Program-made: the position numbers and the translations under genes | Notes under the pieces: generated by a model | Told to the model about the DNA's origin: nothing | Databases searched by the model: none | Seen by the model: only the letters and a program-made list of their open reading frames with translations | Source: Saccharibacillus sp. CPCC 101409 | Lineage (GTDB): Bacteria; Bacillota; Bacilli; Paenibacillales; Paenibacillaceae | Length of the DNA stretch: 64,000 nt | Assembly (NCBI RefSeq): GCF_030518235.1 | Contig: NZ_JAULSA010000009.1 | Coordinates: 62,001 to 126,000, forward strand | Direction of reading: 5' to 3' | Shown: in pieces, positions 27,226 through 35,282 of the stretch | Numbering within the stretch: the stretch's first letter is position 1 | Layout: the number at the start of each line of letters is the position of its first letter

Positions 27226-27258
27226 ATAAATCCGGGCACAACCGGATTTTATGCTTTT
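27226..27258. terminator. Second, related hairpin; terminator of the AraC gene
   Basis: AAATCCGG-GCACAA-CCGGATTT with T residues to the right and A residues to the left. Its sequence (AAATCCGGGCACA...CGGATTT) repeats the loop and arms of the terminator 125 bp upstream, so one is probably a copy of the other. It can serve the minus-strand AraC gene that ends at 27264. Confidence 0.65.
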
Positions 27259-27263
27259 TTTGC

Positions 27264-28163
27264 TCAGGAAACGGAATCGGAGGCTTCTTTGCGAAATTCC
27301 TGCGGAGTCCGGGCGATCTGTTTATGGAACACGTGCGAGAAGTAGCTGGCGGTCTGGAAACCGCACGCTATCGCGATTTCCGATACGGGACGATTGGTGT
27401 CTTTGAGCATCTCGCAGCTTTTTTGAATCCGGTACTGGGTCAGATAATTGTTCGGCGTCAGTCGGATATGCTTCTTGAACAGCTCGCAGCACCGGCTTCT
27501 GCACACCGAACCGGCCGCCGCGATCTCGTCGATCGTCAGTCTGGAATCGTAATGCCGATGGATGTAGCCGGTCATCTCGTGAATAATCGCCAGCTGGTTG
27601 GTATCCGTATACTGCGCGGAATATTCCCGGATATGATCGGCCATGCGGGCGCACAGATCGGCCGAACGGGACAGCAGATGCAGCAGATTGTCCGGATTGC
27701 GCTGTAGCTGATCGTAAATGCCGACCAGGAGTTCGATCGCTTCGCGCTGCCAGTCGACCCGCGGGGACAGCAGCAGGAAATCTTCCGCGTTCAAGCCGAA
27801 CTTTTCGTCCAGGTAAGCTTTGCCGGCCAAAGAACCTTCGCCCAGCAGGGAGGGATGCACGGTAACGACGATATACGAGCAGTTCCCGCTGCCGAACGAA
27901 GCACCGCGATGCAGGCGTTTGCTGTTGACGAAAATAGCCTGCCCGCTGTCGACTTCGACGGTCTGTCCGTTCACGAAATAAGTCATGGTGCCTTCGAGGA
28001 TCAGCACGAATTCCAGATCCGTATGCCAGTGGTAAGCGAAAGAATTCGTATCGTAGAAACGCAGGGACCCTTTGTACACGCACAGCGGAAAGTCGGACAC
28101 GTTATAAGTCAATCGTTCGGACAAGTCGGAAAAAATCTCAAGCGGTTTGTACATATTTTCCAT
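27264..28163 (-). CDS. AraC-family regulator with cupin sensor domain
   Basis: A 299-residue soluble regulator. The N-terminal AraC-type cupin (residues about 15-110) has YHWHTDLEFVLILEGTMTYFV and the VDSGQAIFVN turn. The C-terminal 100 residues form the double HTH (IDEIAAAGSVCRSRCCELFKK and SEIAIACGFQTASYFSHVF). Small sugars are the usual ligands of this architecture. ATG 28163 is preferred because GGAGAG lies 6 nt upstream; a TTG five codons earlier is possible. It is divergent from the receiver-only gene, and no metabolic gene lies beside it to suggest a target. Confidence 0.85.
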   Translation of the reverse strand: MENMYKPLEIFSDLSERLTYNVSDFPLCVYKGSLRFYDTNSFAYHWHTDLEFVLILEGTMTYFVNGQTVEVDSGQAIFVNSKRLHRGASFGSGNCSYIVVTVHPSLLGEGSLAGKAYLDEKFGLNAEDFLLLSPRVDWQREAIELLVGIYDQLQRNPDNLLHLLSRSADLCARMADHIREYSAQYTDTNQLAIIHEMTGYIHRHYDSRLTIDEIAAAGSVCRSRCCELFKKHIRLTPNNYLTQYRIQKSCEMLKDTNRPVSEIAIACGFQTASYFSHVFHKQIARTPQEFRKEASDSVS

Positions 28164-28235
28164 GCGGCTTCTCTCCAAATTCTATACGATATTGCTAGTA
28201 TAATACCCGATTTTCGGAGCGAGCGCTATGTTTTT

Positions 28236-28258
28236 ATTGTACAATTTTGATAGATCAA
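28236..28258. promoter_or_regulatory. Two adjacent palindromes in the divergent region
   Basis: ATTGTACAAT (28236-28245) is a perfect 10-bp palindrome, and TTGAT-AG-ATCAA (28247-28258) is a perfect 5-bp-arm dyad one base further on. They lie between the divergent AraC and receiver genes and may be operator half-sites. A TATAAT-like hexamer near 28199 is also present on the plus strand. Confidence 0.4.
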
Positions 28259-28335
28259 TACTTGGGGTTTTTCCAAAACAGCGTGCAGCCGCACGGGACA
28301 GGCCGCCCGCTTGCGCGAACAGGAGTGTGACAAAG

Positions 28336-28731
28336 ATGAATATGTTAATAATATCCGACGATCCTTACATCAAAAGAGCCATCAAGAAAGCGATTTGCGA
28401 TTTCGACGCGTCGTGTACGATTTTTGAAGTGTTCACTCCGCGCGACGCTTTGAGCGTACTCCAGTCCAAACGGATCGACGTGGTATTTTCCGAGATCGAG
28501 ATGCGCGAAATGAACGGTCTTTCTTTTATCGAAGCCCATAAACGTTTGTGTTACGGAATCTGCTGGTTTGTCATGTCGGAGTTCAAAAATTTCTACGATG
28601 TGCAGAAAGCGATCAAGCTCGGCGTTCGGGATTATGTACTGAAGCCGGTCGACGAAGCGGGCATTTACAGCCTGATCGAAAATGCGAATGCGATGCCGCC
28701 CGGTTACGCCGGCTGCGCATCGTGCTGCTGA
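28336..28731 (+). CDS. Stand-alone receiver domain with Glu at the phosphosite
   Basis: A 131-residue CheY-like protein with no output domain. It has the acidic pair (D8, D9), the conserved Ser81 and Lys103 (YVLKPVD), and resembles receivers of YesN-type regulators. The position of the phosphorylated Asp is Glu: VVFSEIEMREMNG, E53. Such a change can mimic the phosphorylated state, so the domain may be permanently active or work by protein contact only. The last residues (GYAGCASCC) hold three Cys in a short tail. AGGAG lies 10 nt before ATG 28336. No histidine kinase is adjacent. Confidence 0.75.
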   Translation: MNMLIISDDPYIKRAIKKAICDFDASCTIFEVFTPRDALSVLQSKRIDVVFSEIEMREMNGLSFIEAHKRLCYGICWFVMSEFKNFYDVQKAIKLGVRDYVLKPVDEAGIYSLIENANAMPPGYAGCASCC

Positions 28732-28754
28732 ACGCCGGCTTGACTGCCAAACGT

Positions 28755-29363
28755 TTACTGCGCTTCGGATTCGGCCGGAAGCCGCTCCGATAACCGCCCG
28801 CCGTCGTCCCACTGTCCGTATATGCGATTCTCGCGCGTATACGCGATAAACTTGTCCAGCCGAGCGGCGTACCGTGCCGGCTCTCGCCGGCAGCTCTGGA
28901 TGGTGTCGATCCGGATACGGCGGTACAATTCGGGAAATGCTAGAAAATTGCGATAGACGAGCGGATCTTCGTTCAGCCGGGTTTCGATTGCTTCGTCGAT
29001 CTTGAACGGATGCAGAAGAGGATCGGGCAGAACGTTCCGGCCTTCGTCGCGCATCAATCCCAGCCGCTCCAGCCGCCGGATGCGCTCTTTGTTGAGCTCG
29101 GTCCACGAGCTGCGGCGGCTTCTCGGCGACAGCCGCTGCGCCGCGCCGGCGCCGGGCTCATCGGACACTTTTTGCTTGGTGCTGTCGATCCATCCGAAAC
29201 ACAGGCATTCTTCGACCACGTCCAGATAAAAAAGTTTTCCGGTTTCCGGCTTCATGCTTACGGCGACCCAGCAGGCTTTGGCGGTGTCGGCATGAACGTC
29301 CAGCCAGCTTCTCAGTTCCGCGCGCGTGGTAATTTCCGTCAGCAAAGGTTCGCCCGATCGCAT
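28755..29363 (-). CDS. YdeI/OmpD-associated family protein
   Basis: A 202-residue cytoplasmic protein. The N-terminal half has the family pattern RSWLDVHADTAKACWVAVSMK, VVEECLCFGWIDSTK and LSPRSRRSSWTELNKERIRRL. The C-terminal segment (FPELYRRIRIDTIQSCR...FIAYTRENRIYGQW) is also typical. The biochemical role of this family is not established; members have been tied to bacteriocin tolerance and stress. AAAGGAG lies 10 nt before ATG 29363. It is probably co-transcribed with the DinB-like gene upstream on the same strand (gap about 30 bp). Confidence 0.75.
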   Translation of the reverse strand: MRSGEPLLTEITTRAELRSWLDVHADTAKACWVAVSMKPETGKLFYLDVVEECLCFGWIDSTKQKVSDEPGAGAAQRLSPRSRRSSWTELNKERIRRLERLGLMRDEGRNVLPDPLLHPFKIDEAIETRLNEDPLVYRNFLAFPELYRRIRIDTIQSCRREPARYAARLDKFIAYTRENRIYGQWDDGGRLSERLPAESEAQ

Positions 29364-29393
29364 AAGCGGTTCACTCCTTTTTCGATAATTCCG

Positions 29394-29909
29394 TTATTGG
29401 GCTGGAGCCTGATCCTGGTACCAGAAGAAGATGTAATCCGTCATCGTCGAAGCGTGTCCGAGCTGACGTAGCATGGTGGATACGTTGCCCCGGTGGTAAG
29501 TGCCGTGATTCACCAGATGCAGTACGATTTCGGAACGTCCGGTTTCCCGTGGGCCCACATAGGGATTGTTCAGTATAAATGTTTGTTCGAGATCCGGCCC
29601 GGCGTCGATCCATGTTTCGAACTGCCGATTCAGCTCCGCGAAGCGGCGCGACAGCTCGTCCGGCGTGTCGTGAATCGGTTGGTCGGCGAGCGGCATCCGG
29701 GCGTTCATGGCTTCCTGCATCTCCGTTCCGCTTAGCACGGCGTAGAAGATTTGATCGACCATGTGCATATGGGCGAAAGCATGCGCGATCGTCGGGAAGG
29801 ATGTGTTGACTTCCCGATGCAGCGTTTCCGGCGGAAGTTCTTTGATGCGGTTCAGCAGGGTCTGGTTGGCCCAGGCGTTGTAGCGAAGCATTTGCAGCGG
29901 ATGGTTCAT
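29394..29909 (-). CDS. DinB/YfiT-family protein
   Basis: A 171-residue four-helix-bundle protein of the DinB superfamily. The metal-binding His residues expected for the fold are visible in HMHMVDQIF and NHGTYHRGNVSTMLRQLG. The start MLRYNAWANQTLL is typical. Members include bacillithiol-dependent transferases and DNA-damage-induced proteins, so the reaction is not defined. AAAGGAG lies 8 nt before the ATG. It heads a likely two-gene transcript with the YdeI-like gene. Confidence 0.8.
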   Translation of the reverse strand: MNHPLQMLRYNAWANQTLLNRIKELPPETLHREVNTSFPTIAHAFAHMHMVDQIFYAVLSGTEMQEAMNARMPLADQPIHDTPDELSRRFAELNRQFETWIDAGPDLEQTFILNNPYVGPRETGRSEIVLHLVNHGTYHRGNVSTMLRQLGHASTMTDYIFFWYQDQAPAQ

Positions 29910-29966
29910 GGTTTACGGTCTCCTTTGAATTCGAGTTATCGTGATTTGCTTTCGAATTCAGCATAC

Positions 29967-30005
29967 AAAAAGAAGTCTGACAACAGTCTGTCAGACTTCT
30001 TTTTC
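29967..30005. terminator. Terminator of the WYL regulator gene
   Basis: AGAAGTCTGAC and GTCAGACTTCT form an 11-bp stem with A-rich and T-rich flanks, so it can act in both directions. It lies between the WYL gene end and the DinB promoter region. Confidence 0.8.
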
Positions 30006-30013
30006 ACCTTCAT

Positions 30014-30931
30014 TCATTTTTCTTCGTTTTCGTACAGTACCAGCATTTCGCGCAGCTGGTTCTTCAGCAGCCGGCGGAGTTCGGGCGGGTGCAGGACTTC
30101 GGCGCCGCTGCCGAAACCGAGCAGGATGGCGCGCAGCCAGCCGGCGTCGAGCGGGCCGGGGACTTCGATGCGCAGCGTCATGCCGCCGTCCGGGTGGAAC
30201 TGCTTGTCCGCCTGCTGGAAATGATCCAGCGCTTCGGCCAGCGCTTCCGGGCGCACGCGGATCACGACTTCCGACAGCGGCAGGGGGGCTTTGGGATCCG
30301 ATACGTCCGGCGGCGCGTCGCCGCGCGGGACGAACGTTTCGGACGTCAATTCGACCCGGAACATGCGCGACAGCCGGAATTCGCGGTAGTCGCCACGGAT
30401 TCGGCAGAAGCCGTACACGTACCAGTTCCGGTATTTGAATTCCAGCCGCAGCGGTTCGAGTTCCCGCTCCAGGCGTTCGTTGCCGGCGTTCACATAATCG
30501 AAGCGGACGACCTGCCGCTGCGCGATACCGGTCCGCAGTTTCGGCAGAGCTTCCGGCTCGACCGAACGGGTCTCGAACGCGACCGATACGCTTGGGCCCT
30601 GCCGATTCGGCTCGACCGTTTGCAGCCGTTCGATCGTCCCCTGCGCCCGATCGTCTTCGAATACAGTCGAAAGACCGCGCAGCACGGTGACCAGCGACTC
30701 CACATCGTAGGAACCTAGCAGACTTTTATCCATTTTATAACCTTCCATAATGCCGTAGCCGCCGCTTTGCCCCTGATACGATACGATCGGAAAACCCGCG
30801 GCGCACAGCGCGTCGATATCCCGGTAGACGGTCCGCTGCGATACGCCGTATTCTTCCGCCAGCGTCGAAGCCGACAGCACCTCGTGGTTCAGCAGCTTGT
30901 AAACGATCGCGATCATCCGTTCCAGTTTCAT
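30014..30931 (-). CDS. HTH-WYL (YafY-type) transcription regulator
   Basis: A 305-residue DeoR-like regulator. The N-terminal HTH (residues about 5-60) reads LSASTLAEEYGVSQRTVYRDIDALCAAGFPI. The WYL domain lies around residues 130-220 (LRLEFKYRNWYVYGFCRIRGDYREFRLSRM), and a WCX-like C-terminal segment follows. WYL domains sense small molecules or nucleic acid signals. ATG 30931 is chosen because GAGGAA lies 7 nt upstream; an in-frame extension of 41 codons has no site and crosses the promoter. Its target is unknown, with no obvious partner next door. Confidence 0.82.
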   Translation of the reverse strand: MKLERMIAIVYKLLNHEVLSASTLAEEYGVSQRTVYRDIDALCAAGFPIVSYQGQSGGYGIMEGYKMDKSLLGSYDVESLVTVLRGLSTVFEDDRAQGTIERLQTVEPNRQGPSVSVAFETRSVEPEALPKLRTGIAQRQVVRFDYVNAGNERLERELEPLRLEFKYRNWYVYGFCRIRGDYREFRLSRMFRVELTSETFVPRGDAPPDVSDPKAPLPLSEVVIRVRPEALAEALDHFQQADKQFHPDGGMTLRIEVPGPLDAGWLRAILLGFGSGAEVLHPPELRRLLKNQLREMLVLYENEEK

Positions 30932-30980
30932 AAGCCGTTCCTCGTTTCTGTTCCTTGCCGGATTACAGTTTGGTGCATTC

Positions 30981-30989
30981 ATTATAGCA
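30981..30989 (-). promoter_or_regulatory. Extended -10 promoter of the WYL gene
   Basis: On the minus strand the sequence reads TGCTATAAT, a perfect extended -10. No good -35 lies at 17 bp. It is 50 bp before the start codon. Confidence 0.6.
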
Positions 30990-31080
30990 CGGCTTCTCGG
31001 CGCGTATTTCTTCCGCCGCCGATTTCCGTTAAAATAAGCCTGACGCTTTCCCATGTTTTTTCGAGGAGGAATCTATAGCT

Positions 31081-31506
31081 ATGTATACCGTCAAAGAAGC
31101 GGCGATCAGAACCGGACTCAGCGAACACGCCGTGCGTTTCTATACCGACAAAGGGCTGGTGCCGAGCGTACGGCGCAGCGAGAACAATATCCGGCTGTTC
31201 GACGAAGAAGCGATCAACTGGCTGTACGGCATCAAATGCCTCAAACGCTCCGGGCTGGCGATCGAAAGTATCAAGACCTACGTCGATCTTTGCCTGGAAG
31301 GCGATGCGACCGTTCCGCAGCGCTACGAGATGATGCAGGCCTACCGGGACGCCGCGCTGGTCCAGCTCGAAGAAGCCAAGCAGCGCGTCGCGCATATGGA
31401 GCAGAAGATCGTCCATTATCAAGCGGTGCTGGAGAGCGGCATCCCGGATGCCACCAATCCCGCCAGCTGGGATACGGCGCGCGCGACGTCCGGCAGCGGC
31501 TCGTAA
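31081..31506 (+). CDS. MerR-family regulator
   Basis: A 141-residue regulator. The N-terminal winged HTH (YTVKEAAIRTGLSEHAVRFYTDKGL and NIRLFDEEAINWLYGIKCLKRSGL) is followed by a long coiled-coil dimer helix (residues about 80-118). No metal-binding Cys cluster is seen, so it is not a classical metal sensor; it is closest in style to YyaN-type regulators. GAGGAGGAA lies about 10 nt before the ATG. It is divergent from the WYL gene. Confidence 0.85.
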   Translation: MYTVKEAAIRTGLSEHAVRFYTDKGLVPSVRRSENNIRLFDEEAINWLYGIKCLKRSGLAIESIKTYVDLCLEGDATVPQRYEMMQAYRDAALVQLEEAKQRVAHMEQKIVHYQAVLESGIPDATNPASWDTARATSGSGS

Positions 31507-31684
31507 TTCTTGCAGCGAAAGTATCGAAGCTGTCCCGAATCGCGGGGCGAAGCCGTTTTTCAACCCTTACTTCTCGTACCGCGCCGGACGCCGGAACATT
31601 CCACAGCCTGTGCGAATGCCCCGCGGCGCGGTTCTTTTCTTTGCCGGGCGGATGTGAAATGATAGAGGGTAAGGAGCTGAGCGA

Positions 31685-33202
31685 ATGTTTAACGATTTCA
31701 GGGCGGACGGCGAAAGCCCCGCATATATCCAATTGAAAGAATACATCGAAACGCTGATTACCCAGGGGCTGATGCCTCTGCATCATAAACTGCCGTCGAC
31801 GCGCGAACTGGCCGGACTGCTCGGCGTAAGCCGCAGCACCGTCATCAGCGCGTACGAAGCACTGGAGCGGACGGGCTGGATCGAAGCGGTCAAAGGCCGC
31901 GGCAATTTCGTCGCCCGGGCCGCGGCGCACCTGGAAGATCCGCCGGGGACGATCGACTGGGGCGGACGGATGGGCGACCGTGCGCTGCTGGCCGAAGAGA
32001 TGGACCTGATGAAGCACGGCGTCCGCTGGGAAAAAGGCATGATCGCGTTTACGAGCATCGCGCCCGACGAGCGTTTGTTCGATATGAACGGCGTCAAACG
32101 CGCTTTTCTCGACCGGATGGCGCTTGAAGGAGACGTGCTGCTGAATTACGGTTATGCCCAGGGCTATCGCCCGCTGATGCGGCATTTGATGAAATATATG
32201 CAGAGCAAAGGCGTGGATACGACCGGCAAAGACATCCTGATCACCAACGGGTTTACGGAAGGATTCGATCTGCTGCTGAGCGGTATTCGCCGCGGCAGCG
32301 GGCGCATCCTGTGCGAGAATCCGACGCACCAGACAGCGATCAAGATGATGAAGCTGCACGGATTCGAACCGGCCGGGGTAAAGATGGAGCGCGACGGCAT
32401 GAGTATGCGAGAACTGAAAACTTCGCTGGACGGCGGTTCGTTCGATCTGGCGTACCTGATCCCGTCGTACCACAATCCGACCGGAATCGTGACGTCGCCG
32501 GAGAAGCGGATGGAGATGCTGAGGCTGCTCGGCGAATACGAAGTCCCGGTGGTCGAAGACGGCTTCAACGAAGAACTTCGCTACTCCGGCGCCCATGCGG
32601 CTCCGCTGATCGCCTGCGCGGGCGCCGGCAATTCGGTGGCGTATATCGGCAGCTTTTCGAAAATCCTGTTTCCCGGCATCCGGGTGGGCTGGGTCGTGGC
32701 GGACCGCGAGCTGATCGGTTATCTGGAAAGCCTCAAGCGGGCGCGCAGCATCCATACGTCCACGCTCGACCAGGCGCTGCTGTTCCAGTATCTGCACAAC
32801 GGCAATTTCGAACGTTATCTGAAAAGAGCCCGCACGGAGTACAAACGCAAATACGAGCTGGCCGTCCAGGGCTGCCGCGAGCATATCCCCATGAAGAGCA
32901 TGAGCGGCGAAGGCGGCCTGCACGTATTCGTGGAGCTTCAAAACGGGCTGAGTGCGCGAGAAGTGCTGGAGCGCTGCCGGGAACTCGGCGTCGTGTTTAT
33001 GCCCGGCGATGTGTTCTATACCGACGGAGGCGGACAATCGACGCTGCGGATCGGCTTCTCGCGGGTATCGGAAGAGAAGATCGGGGAAGGGCTTCGAATC
33101 ATCGGCGGCGTGGTAAAAGAACTCGGAAAGCAAAAAAAAGCGGCAGAGCGCGATAAGCGAAAGGTGCCGGAAGCGGGAGGGGATCATATTGACGGAGCGT
33201 AA
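31685..33202 (+). CDS. MocR/GabR-type regulator with aminotransferase domain
   Basis: A 505-residue fusion of a GntR-type winged HTH (residues about 10-80, KLPSTRELAGLLGVSRSTVISAYEALERTGWI) and a fold-type I aminotransferase domain that binds pyridoxal phosphate. The PLP lysine is K326 in GSFSKILFPGIRVGW, and the Asn/Pro block PSYHNPTGIV is present. Such proteins control vitamin B6, GABA or related amine genes. TAAGGAGC lies upstream of the ATG. Its 3' end overlaps the next gene by 14 bp, which suggests joint expression with an unknown lipoprotein. Confidence 0.88.
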   Translation: MFNDFRADGESPAYIQLKEYIETLITQGLMPLHHKLPSTRELAGLLGVSRSTVISAYEALERTGWIEAVKGRGNFVARAAAHLEDPPGTIDWGGRMGDRALLAEEMDLMKHGVRWEKGMIAFTSIAPDERLFDMNGVKRAFLDRMALEGDVLLNYGYAQGYRPLMRHLMKYMQSKGVDTTGKDILITNGFTEGFDLLLSGIRRGSGRILCENPTHQTAIKMMKLHGFEPAGVKMERDGMSMRELKTSLDGGSFDLAYLIPSYHNPTGIVTSPEKRMEMLRLLGEYEVPVVEDGFNEELRYSGAHAAPLIACAGAGNSVAYIGSFSKILFPGIRVGWVVADRELIGYLESLKRARSIHTSTLDQALLFQYLHNGNFERYLKRARTEYKRKYELAVQGCREHIPMKSMSGEGGLHVFVELQNGLSAREVLERCRELGVVFMPGDVFYTDGGGQSTLRIGFSRVSEEKIGEGLRIIGGVVKELGKQKKAAERDKRKVPEAGGDHIDGA

Positions 33203-34022
33203 ACCGAATCGGACAGCCGAAGCTCCAGCGGCGGGAACCGCGCGCCGGGGCGTTCTTCGCCTCGCAGCCGCCGGCTTGATGCTGTCTTCGCTGCTGCTCG
33301 CAGGTTGTATCCGCTTCGGGCCGCAGGCGGACGAGATGAGCACGGCGCAGAATCAAGAGCAGCAGAGCGGCTCGGCGCAGGAGCGGCAGGAAGAAGCGGA
33401 CGGCGGCGCAGACGAAACCGGCGGCAATGAAAGCGGCGCTTCGGCGGAACAAGATCCGCAGGAAGCCGGCGGCGCGCAGGGCGACGACGGCTCGGCCGAC
33501 GGCCAATCGGGCGACGCCGCGGATACGGCGGATCAAGACGCTTCCGGCAAAGCTTCCAAAGAAAACGGGAAAGACAAGATCGAAGTGGAAGTCGAACGCG
33601 AAGATTCGCAGCGGCTGCTGCTGCTCGACCTGAATCGTCTGCCGGCCGGATATTCCCTATCGGGGTTCGTCTGGCAGCCGGACGCGCAAAGCGAGGCGGA
33701 ATCGTCCCCGGCCTCGGACGCCGAAGACGGCGCGGCGTCCGAGGACTCGCCGAACGCGGCGGAAACCGCCGAGACCGCGCCGGAACCGGTGCGCTCGACG
33801 TATCAGGAAGCGGTGATCGCCGGAGGAGCCGGAACGGAAGGGTTCTTTGTCGACGCGGACAATCAGCGTATCGGCTATCGGTACGGCGCGGACCGCTCCG
33901 GACAGTCGGGGACGATCCGGCTGGATTTCCGCGACGGCAGCGGCGGCGTCGCCAGCTGGGAAGCGCAAACGACGCTGGGATCGCAGCCGCAAAACGAGCC
34001 GATCGACGCGCCGTCGGAATAA
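33189..34022 (+). CDS. Hypothetical lipoprotein with acidic low-complexity linker
   Basis: A 277-residue protein not recognised as a known family. A TTG start at 33189 follows GGGAGGGG by about 6 nt. The N-terminus is a lipoprotein signal (LLLAGC). Residues about 50-125 are rich in Gln, Glu, Asp, Ala and Gly, a likely extended linker. A folded segment begins near EVEVEREDSQRLLLLDLNRLP, is interrupted by another acidic stretch near residues 165-195, and ends with a beta-rich piece (FVDADNQRIGYRYGADRSG). The start lies inside the MocR gene. Function is unknown. Confidence 0.65.
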   Translation: MTERKPNRTAEAPAAGTARRGVLRLAAAGLMLSSLLLAGCIRFGPQADEMSTAQNQEQQSGSAQERQEEADGGADETGGNESGASAEQDPQEAGGAQGDDGSADGQSGDAADTADQDASGKASKENGKDKIEVEVEREDSQRLLLLDLNRLPAGYSLSGFVWQPDAQSEAESSPASDAEDGAASEDSPNAAETAETAPEPVRSTYQEAVIAGGAGTEGFFVDADNQRIGYRYGADRSGQSGTIRLDFRDGSGGVASWEAQTTLGSQPQNEPIDAPSE

Positions 34023-34273
34023 CCGAATAAATTTTTCCATTTATTTTCCGCAGCTTGTTCAAACTCGTTTCAAGCCCGAACGCAATGTCTAAAAAGGCAT
34101 TAACTTGTTCGTTCCAGGGCGAGCGCATTTCGTTGATCGAGGTAGCTAACTTTCGAACAGGGAAAGCCGATATATAGAAAAGGGAAGAAAGCTCGGCGCA
34201 GCTGCTGAGTTTTTCTTCAACCTAAAATATGGAAGCGTTATCAAGTCATTCCGGAAAAGAGGAGAACCGAGCC
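34023..34273. other. Leader of the HPr-like gene with possible structured RNA
   Basis: AT-richer than its surroundings. TTGTTCG near 34108 and CGAACAG near 34154 can close a stem around a roughly 40-nt interior. An attenuator-like hairpin (34189-34215, AAGCTCGGC with GCTGAGTTT, then TTTCTT) follows about 60 nt before the start codon. No known riboswitch core was recognised and no clear -35/-10 pair was found. Confidence 0.35.
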
Positions 34274-34549
34274 ATGAGAGTGCACGAATTTACTATTGAA
34301 GGCGATCTTCAGCGCGATGAACTGCTTCGCATCTCATCGCTTGCTTCCCAGTTTGCTTCCGATATCAAGCTGATCTTCGGCGGGGACGAGAATCCGCGCA
34401 TCGTGGACGTTAAAAGTTTGCTGGGCATGATGCTGCTGCCGATTTACGACGGAAGCACGGTGCGCATCAGCGCCAGGGGACAAGACGAGCTGGAAGCGCT
34501 GGAATATATGTGCGGTTTGTTCGAACATCACGGCTGCCTGCCGCATTGA
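34274..34549 (+). CDS. HPr paralogue lacking the catalytic His (Crh-like)
   Basis: A 91-residue protein with the HPr fold. The regulatory serine block is intact (VDVKSLLGMMLLPIYDG, Ser48 matching Ser46 of HPr). The active-site loop GxHARPA is replaced by DLQRDELL, so the phosphotransfer His is Gln13, the same His-to-Gln change known in B. subtilis Crh. It therefore cannot carry PTS phosphate. If phosphorylated on Ser48 by HPr kinase it could act as a CcpA corepressor, which is inferred. ATG 34274 follows GAGGAGAA by 8-9 nt. It is monocistronic, ending at a strong terminator. Confidence 0.75.
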   Translation: MRVHEFTIEGDLQRDELLRISSLASQFASDIKLIFGGDENPRIVDVKSLLGMMLLPIYDGSTVRISARGQDELEALEYMCGLFEHHGCLPH

Positions 34550-34583
34550 TTACGGTTTAAAGTATCGCCCGGCCTCTCCCCAA

Positions 34584-34629
34584 AAAACGGCCTCGCTCTC
34601 CGCTTCGATGCGGAGGACGAGGCCGTTTT
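34584..34629. terminator. Strong bidirectional terminator
   Basis: AAAACGGCCTCG pairs with CGAGGCCGTTTT as a 12-bp outer stem, with CTCCGC/GCGGAG continuing inside. It serves the HPr-like gene and the convergent acetyltransferase gene. Confidence 0.85.
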
Positions 34630-34694
34630 GCGTCGTCCGGGTTGAATATAGGCGATCGGCGCTGTTCGAACAGCGCTTTCGAAACACGACGATA

Positions 34695-35282
34695 TCAGCG
34701 GGCGAAACTGGCTTTATGGAACATCTCGATGTATTCGAACAGCTTTTCGCCGCTTCGGGGCAGATCGGAACGCTGTTCGCCCGGGCCGCCGAGCGGCAGC
34801 AGCATGGCGCGGTATTTCTCCGGCACCCAGATATAGGAGTGGACGTAGTCGGTCGATTCGAAACCGCAGCCGGTCCAGAAGCGTTCGCGGCCGAGGCCTT
34901 CTTCGCTGTCGTCCGCTTCGGATTCGATCAGCAGGCCTTCGGCGCCCGGCGTCTCCCGGGCCCAATCGGCCAGCGCCATCACCATCTGCCGGCCCGCTCC
35001 GCGCCGCCGGAACGCCGGCGCGACTCCCAGATAATCGACGACCAGCAGGCGGCGGTCCGCGCTCAGGCCGCTCAGCGCCATGGCGCACGGGACGCCGTCC
35101 AGCATGCCTTCATGCAAAAAAGCATCCATTCTGGACAGCATGTTGCGCACGATCCTTTCGGGTTTGCGGATATGCTCGGGAAACGAAGCTTCGTAGACGG
35201 GGCGGATGCGTTCCCAGAATTCGTCGCTCCAGTCGGAAACCGTATGAAATTGCAGCGGAGCGGATTCGGTCGATGGTTTCAT
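34695..35282 (-). CDS. GNAT-family N-acetyltransferase
   Basis: A 195-residue acetyltransferase. The acetyl-CoA binding segment is VVDYLGVAPAFRRRGAGRQMVMALADWA, with the RRRGAGR pyrophosphate loop. The acceptor side (FWTGCGFESTDYVHSYIWVPEKY) is typical of small-molecule GNATs, but the acceptor is not known. ATG 35282 is chosen since AAGGA lies 8 nt upstream; a 48-codon extension of the frame crosses the likely promoter. Confidence 0.82.
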   Translation of the reverse strand: MKPSTESAPLQFHTVSDWSDEFWERIRPVYEASFPEHIRKPERIVRNMLSRMDAFLHEGMLDGVPCAMALSGLSADRRLLVVDYLGVAPAFRRRGAGRQMVMALADWARETPGAEGLLIESEADDSEEGLGRERFWTGCGFESTDYVHSYIWVPEKYRAMLLPLGGPGEQRSDLPRSGEKLFEYIEMFHKASFAR

